From the NCBI RefSeq assembly GCF_030848805.1, contig NC_092367.1, positions 4,619,019 through 4,683,018 of the forward strand: DNA of 64,000 nt, written 5' to 3'. The notes beneath the pieces were generated by a model, which did no database searches, was not told the origin of the DNA, and saw nothing but the letters and a program-made list of their open reading frames with translations. Origin of the DNA: Temnothorax longispinosus. Taxonomy: Eukaryota; Arthropoda; Insecta; Hymenoptera; Formicidae. Of this stretch, positions 59,261 through 64,000 are shown piece by piece (the first letter of the stretch is position 1; the number at the start of each line of letters is the position of its first letter). A program made the position numbers and the translations under genes.

Positions 59261-60481
59261 CAGCAGGCCCCCGTTTGCCATACGGTCACGCAGCAGCATC
59301 GTCCGCATCACCTCTATCACCGCCATCGCCATCGTCACCGTATGGAGATCGTCCTTGAGAATCCTTCCGTGCCGCCGATCGTGACGGCCGCGACGACGAC
59401 TACGCAAATGGGTCTTCCGACGCATCCGCCGCATCACTTTCCGCATCGCGCGGCGTACGACGTAGGTTTAGGACGTAGCCCGTCGTTGTTGCCCGCGGAG
59501 GACTATTACGCAAGGAATCGTCATGCGTTAACGCCGTACGGCGAGCTGGACGGCGCGCCGGCTCCGGTGACGGTCCGGCGAATCGACAAGTCCGGATTGC
59601 TGGAGATCGCGGAAACGGATCCCGTCACGTGTCCGCGTCCTTGCGTGCTTACCGGCGCGGAGGACGTGGCCGCGCGTGGCGTATCGTTACGGATCGATCG
59701 CTCCGGGCTTCTGGAGGCTGTTCCCGAGGCCGTTGATCAGCCGGAGGAACACAACGGCGGCGCGACGACGAAGATGCTCGACGAGGCCGCGGGGATATCG
59801 CGAGGGGAGACGTTAAAGGTGGACGCCGACGTGAAATCTCGCGTGTTCGAGGGTGGTTGCCTGCTGGAACGGCCATCATCCTTGGAGGGGCAAGCTTGCC
59901 CGGACGAGGTCGACACCAGGGCCCATTCTGCGGATTTCAAGGTGCTAAGTGGAAGCCCCCGAGCTCGACTCGACGTTTCCAAAGCCACTGAGAGGCTACC
60001 GCACTTTCCGTTCTCGCCCGGCCTTTCCCTGCGCCGTCTTCGGAACGATCCTTCGAGAAGATCTCCGTTGACAAGCCGTTGCGTCGACGCGGATTTGATC
60101 CGCGGGCCGCGAAGTCAAAGATCTCCGGAATTCACCGCGAAGTGTACTGCCACTAATTCCGCCGACCCGTCACAGAGTCCAGTTACACGCGAACGATCGC
60201 AAGTAGGATGCACAAAAAGCAACGTTGATCCTGCGTCAACCGACTCGGATATTCCAGCGGTCGACGCGAACAAAACGCTTCGCGAATCGCTGTTGACGAG
60301 AGACGGCGCGGAACAGGAGGACGATCCGCCGGGAGAGGAGAGGGCCGAGGCGGAAGGATGCGAACATACGACCGTCGAGAGTCTCGAAGAGGACGAGGTA
60401 TCGTTCAAAGGGTCCAACAAACTTCTCGACAACGACAATGTCCAGACGCTCAGAGTGATCATTCTATCGGAACAATTGTGA
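59261..60481 (+). CDS. Long ORF downstream of and in frame with ed (first ATG 59342)
   Basis: About 406 codons are open from just after TAG 59258-59260; the first ATG is at 59342, giving 379 codons to TGA 60479-60481. Downstream of that ATG the sequence includes EDYYARNRHALTPYGELDG, two near-repeats RIDKSGLLEIAE (residues 80-91) and RIDRSGLLEAVPE (about 118-130), a weaker third (GGCLLE), Ser/Arg-rich middle sequence and an acidic C-terminal region (EQEDDPPGEERAEAE). There is no signal peptide or membrane segment. I do not recognise a family. It shares frame with ed, so it could be an alternative ed tail (via a 57-nt GT...AG segment at 59204-59260 or readthrough), a second cistron, or a chance ORF in GC-rich 3' UTR. 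The internal repeats and length favour real coding, but this is unproven. Confidence 0.45.
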   Translation, partial: QQAPVCHTVTQQHRPHHLYHRHRHRHRMEIVLENPSVPPIVTAATTTTQMGLPTHPPHHFPHRAAYDVGLGRSPSLLPAEDYYARNRHALTPYGELDGAPAPVTVRRIDKSGLLEIAETDPVTCPRPCVLTGAEDVAARGVSLRIDRSGLLEAVPEAVDQPEEHNGGATTKMLDEAAGISRGETLKVDADVKSRVFEGGCLLERPSSLEGQACPDEVDTRAHSADFKVLSGSPRARLDVSKATERLPHFPFSPGLSLRRLRNDPSRRSPLTSRCVDADLIRGPRSQRSPEFTAKCTATNSADPSQSPVTRERSQVGCTKSNVDPASTDSDIPAVDANKTLRESLLTRDGAEQEDDPPGEERAEAEGCEHTTVESLEEDEVSFKGSNKLLDNDNVQTLRVIILSEQL

Positions 60482-61647
60482 AAGTGACCGTACTCGAGTG
60501 CAATGATACAGGCAGTGATATCAGTATACGCGCGAGTGCTGGTGAATGCGCCAAGAGTACCGGAGGATACGGTCTCTACGAAGGATTTGCCAATTATCGT
60601 CAAGGACGATGCATCCTGCGCGATGCGTCGTCCTTCCTCGTCCAATTAATTTACCAACTTTTACTGATATCTGACTCTAGGCAATTAAGACTTTCTAAGA
60701 AATTTATTGTTTTTAATTGTATGTATTTTTTGTTGATCTTTAATCGCTATCTCGAATATCTTGCGAGAAGCCGAATTTTATCATCCAAAACAGCATTCGA
60801 GCTCGTTTATTTTTAATAACGCTCGAGATTGATTATTTTATCGCTAACGCTTTGAATCCGGCAATTTTATCAATATTTTACAATGTTGTTGATTCAGACG
60901 ATTAACTGCCATCCCGGATTCAATGCATTAATCGTTATTCGTTTAATTAATTAATCTCGACGCTATCCACGAGGACATTCCTCCATGCGACATTATTACG
61001 CAACATTATTTCGTTAAATTTTATCAATTATCACAAACGTTCATTATTTCATTGCATTTATATTCGCTATCTTCGCGACCGTGGATATTTCTTTCTGCCG
61101 AACGTGTTTACAGAAGACGCGTGCACTCCTCGTGAGACTGTGTCCACGAGCGTTCTCCGAATACGGCGTTAAAGTACCAGGACACATCAATTTCCGGCCG
61201 CTCACGCGAGAAAGGATGTCTTAGGTATAAACGGGAAGATATTTCAAGAACGAGGGCAAGTCGAACGGAAAATCTCGCGAGTCAATGACGCGCAAAAGCT
61301 GCCCGACTACGTCTATCGGTGTGAAGACTCGATGCGGCGTTCGATGCATTTTATACTTTTATATACACGAGGGTGTGACGCGCCGTCTCTTTGAACGACA
61401 AGCGATTGCGGTTTATCCGTATCCGCGTCGATCGGAGTTATTATATAAATATATTGACCAGGCGGCGACTAACACCGCCGGTTGTGTAAGTACCTAGGCG
61501 TAGCGTTTATAAGTAAGAGATGTATTCTTTCGCGGAGGAGAGTTTTTTTTTTTTATCGAGATTCAGCCGCGTCGTGCGGGCCATCGGGCTGAAATTGGCG
61601 AGACGATCATTCTCGACGTTATCTACCTCGTGATGGAACAACCCGGC

Positions 61648-61773
61648 CAACTCGAACCCAAATTGAACAGACACTCAAGATGATATCAATTTTGATGTCA
61701 AATTTACGTCATTTTTTGGTCAAATTGACATCATATGGACTTTTTTTGCTCTGTTTGGGAACAGTTCGAGTTG
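61648..61773. repeat. Foldback in the ed downstream region
   Basis: Outer arms CAACTCGAAC (61648-61657) and GTTCGAGTTG (61764-61773) are perfect inverted copies. CCCAAATTGAACAG and CTGTTTGGG extend the pairing with small bulges. An inner stem TGATGTCA (61693-61700) / TGACATCA (61726-61733) pairs closer to the loop. It would be a strong hairpin in RNA. No transposon signature beyond the inverted arms is evident. Confidence 0.55.
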
Positions 61774-63545
61774 AGCGTCTGGGAAATGTCTCTCGGACAT
61801 CCCTCAGATCTGTCTTTTGGACTGTCGCGTTGTCCGGCGAGGGCGACGGCGCATTGAGCGTTCTCTCATCAACTGTAAATAATCGAGCGAGTTCTCTAAG
61901 GTACTTAATGCAAGCGTAAAAGACCCCCGCGAGCGCTCTACAATTGTAATCGCGCCGCTTCGCGAGTCACGAGTTGGACGCGACGAAGGAGCGAACGAAA
62001 TCTCGACGACAACGAATTTCGCTGTTTCAGCCCGCGATACTTCGGACTAACGATAGACACTAAATGTATACACACAAATTTTTTTTTTATTACGTTCGTA
62101 CGGATTCTACGCGTCACTCCGTTTTATAGTTGTACGCGGCGTGTAGAGATTACGTGCGCGGCGCCTTTTGTTGAATGTTTATCTCCTTCCCTTTCCCTTC
62201 ACCCTTTTTCCTTTCATTTATACACGTATGTCTCTCTTTTTTTATTTTTGTATCGTCGATCGAACGCGCCGGCAAAGTTTCGTTTCCCTTCGCTCGCGCA
62301 GCAGACGTGAAAATATAACAGAATGGAGTGCAACGCATTTTACTGACGACCGTATTAAGATGATCGATCGCGACGTTGTATTACGTTCTACTTTCTGTCG
62401 TAGATTTTCGCGAACGCTCTGTAGCATAATAGATTATGAAACGTTCGTCTCGGTCGCGCGTTTCCACCAAAACGAAACGCCATCAAATCACAGGCTGCTC
62501 CTCTTCGCCGAATTTCGCCGACCGCGTTTCCGATACTTCCCCCATTCTGTCGTATCTTCTGTGGTCCAGCGAGGGACGGTAAACGCGGCGACTTGGTCTG
62601 CGCGCGTTTGTTCGCATATCGTTTTGTGATCTCATTTGCTCGTAAATGCAATCTCGGAGACATTCGCGGTCGGACGATCGCGGTCTCGACCGTTGCGATT
62701 GCGCGTCCGCTATTGCGGATCGTACAACCCTCTGTGTCGGCCCTACGCTGGCCATTTTAGTCTCGTGTACCACGACGTAGGCGCAATTAGGAGAGAAAGG
62801 ACACATAAGTACTTTAAGTGTATTCCACCGAAAACGATGTCGTGCTGCACGTACAACGCGATCGTAACGAGTCTTGTTGGACGTAATCTTCTTCGCTGAT
62901 TACTTCGCTAATGAAATACGACGGTATTTATCAAGCGTGAGGGTCGGTCAAGCCATTACTGCCCGCTCGGCGGTGCTATTTTTATTTTTCCTCTTACTAT
63001 TTCGTTCCCGATTTTCCCCTCTGAATGTATTTTCTAATAGAGAATTCGCTTTACTGACGTTAATACGCTATCCAATATTGAAATATTCCGTTTTACATGT
63101 GAAAAAATATTTGATCTTCTCTTTTTCCCCTTTCCCTCCCTCGTTCAGTTTTTTTTTTTTTTGCAACTGCATTTTACTAATTATACACGTTCTATCTTTT
63201 CCTAATATCTCTTTCCACTCCGATTTATCTGATTCAGTCGCATTAGCGTTTTTATTATTTGATTCATACATTTCTTTTCACTTCCCCGCGCTATATCACA
63301 TTTTTTATCAATGCGCTCTTTCGCGATTCACCGATGACCGATGTATGAAAAAACACGCTGGAAATCTCCTACTTCCATGTCTTTCATAGAACGAAAGTTA
63401 AGCGTGAACGTTAGACGTTACGCGCATGCCGCGCGTCTCGAGACGCCGGTATATTCAAGATAAACGGAATCTATTCGTTTCTCGGCACGATTACTCGAGG
63501 GACACGGACGCATCGACGGCTATACCCCCTCGGTTCGGATGCCAC

Positions 63546-63551
63546 AATAAA
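63546..63551 (+). terminator. Candidate poly(A) signal AATAAA
   Basis: The first canonical hexamer I found downstream of the ed stop, followed within about 25 nt by a GA repeat. Whether ed transcripts reach it is unknown. Confidence 0.25.
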
Positions 63552-63571
63552 TTCTAGCCGCGATATACGAG

Positions 63572-63590
63572 GAGAGAGAGAGAGAGAGAG
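63572..63590. repeat. (GA)n microsatellite
   Basis: Perfect GA run downstream of ed. Confidence 0.8.
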
Positions 63591-63744
63591 AACGAGAGTG
63601 AGGCAAGCTGCGGAATGGCAGACGCGCGGCGGGATGGGACAGGCGAGCGGGAAAAGGAACGGAGAAAAAGTAGTCGACATATTTTTGCACAACGAAAAAT
63701 CGTATATAGATGGGTACATGTTAAAAACACGCGTATGTAGGGTT

Positions 63745-63750
63745 AATAAA
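63745..63750 (+). terminator. Candidate poly(A) signal AATAAA
   Basis: Second canonical hexamer in the downstream region. Use by ed is unproven. Confidence 0.25.
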
Positions 63751-63856
63751 TTTTCTGGAACGCCAACAAGACCGTGTTCGATCGATTTTTCGCTACCTTA
63801 CGCGCGAGAACAAGGAGAACAAGAATTACCCTGAGATTTTGTACATAATACATAGC

Positions 63857-63874
63857 GGAGAGAGAGAGAGAGAG
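63857..63874. repeat. (GA)n microsatellite
   Basis: GA run near the end of the window, followed by further purine-rich sequence and an A-rich stretch at about 63950-63970. Confidence 0.8.
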
Positions 63875-64000
63875 CGAGAGAGCGATGGAGAGGAAGTGCG
63901 TGCATGTGAAAATGTGTATGCGGGTATGTGTGTTACGGTAAAAGAAGAAAACGAAAAAGAAAAAAAAAAAGAAAATGTTACGTTGTAAGAAGATGATTGT

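Larger units (their letters stand above)
60482..64000. other. Downstream region, probably ed 3' UTR in part
   Basis: No further gene is supported. 60640-61070 is AT-rich. 61480-62160 contains a foldback (61648-61773) and a UGUAAAUA Pumilio-type motif at 61874-61881. The canonical AATAAA hexamers I found are at 63546 and 63745, so if ed uses a canonical signal inside the window its 3' UTR would be over 4 kb. ORFs up to 171 codons (62874-63389, Phe/Leu/Ser-rich) follow T-rich sequence and are not convincing. Confidence 0.45.

Noticed and set aside
62874..63389. 171-codon ORF downstream of ed
   Set aside because: Phe/Leu/Ser-rich translation of T-rich sequence, no motif, near the expected 3' UTR.
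1..64000. CRISPR arrays, bacterial operons or phage genes
   Set aside because: The window is animal nuclear DNA with spliced genes; no regularly spaced repeats or prokaryotic gene layout is present.

Overview
The window looks like nuclear DNA from an insect, probably a hymenopteran such as an ant or bee. It mixes AT-rich and CpG-dense GC-rich tracts, has many GA/CT and CG simple repeats, and has short introns with GT...AG ends. The hymenopteran placement is inference. The insect placement rests on the one gene I can assign firmly.

That gene is echinoid (ed), which encodes an immunoglobulin-superfamily adhesion and signalling receptor. I could assemble a complete seven-exon reading frame on the + strand: 34858-34930, 54009-55488, 56004-57232, 57903-58071, 58189-58367, 58492-58767 and 59055-59209. 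Every junction is GT/AG and phase-consistent, and the total is 3561 nt (1186 codons plus stop). The protein has a signal peptide, seven Ig domains, one clear and one degenerate fibronectin type III domain, a transmembrane helix at about residues 943-965, and a cytoplasmic tail ending in the PDZ ligand EIIV. This matches known Echinoid architecture. The first exon carries little more than the signal peptide and is separated from the rest by a 19-kb intron.

Layout: 1 to about 33.6 kb has no gene I can support. It holds alternating AT-rich and CpG-rich DNA with simple repeats, a diverged tandem duplication at 19.2-19.6 kb and several foldback or inverted-repeat elements. About 33.6-34.86 kb is GC-rich and purine-tract DNA that should contain the ed promoter and 5' UTR. 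34.9-54.0 kb is intron 1, with a decayed non-LTR reverse transcriptase relic (35.47-36.25 kb), a 588-bp terminal-inverted-repeat element (36.34-36.93 kb) and a compact foldback (42.36-42.52 kb). 54.0-59.2 kb holds the rest of the ed coding sequence. 59.2-64 kb is downstream sequence, probably 3' UTR at least in part.

The most interesting observation is a further open frame of about 400 codons right after the ed stop (59261-60481). It is in the same frame as ed and separated only by a TGA and a TAG 17 codons apart. A 57-nt segment with GT and AG ends (59204-59260) would remove both stops and keep frame, replacing the PDZ ligand with a long new tail. This could be a regulated C-terminal extension, a second cistron or a chance ORF; sequence alone does not decide it.
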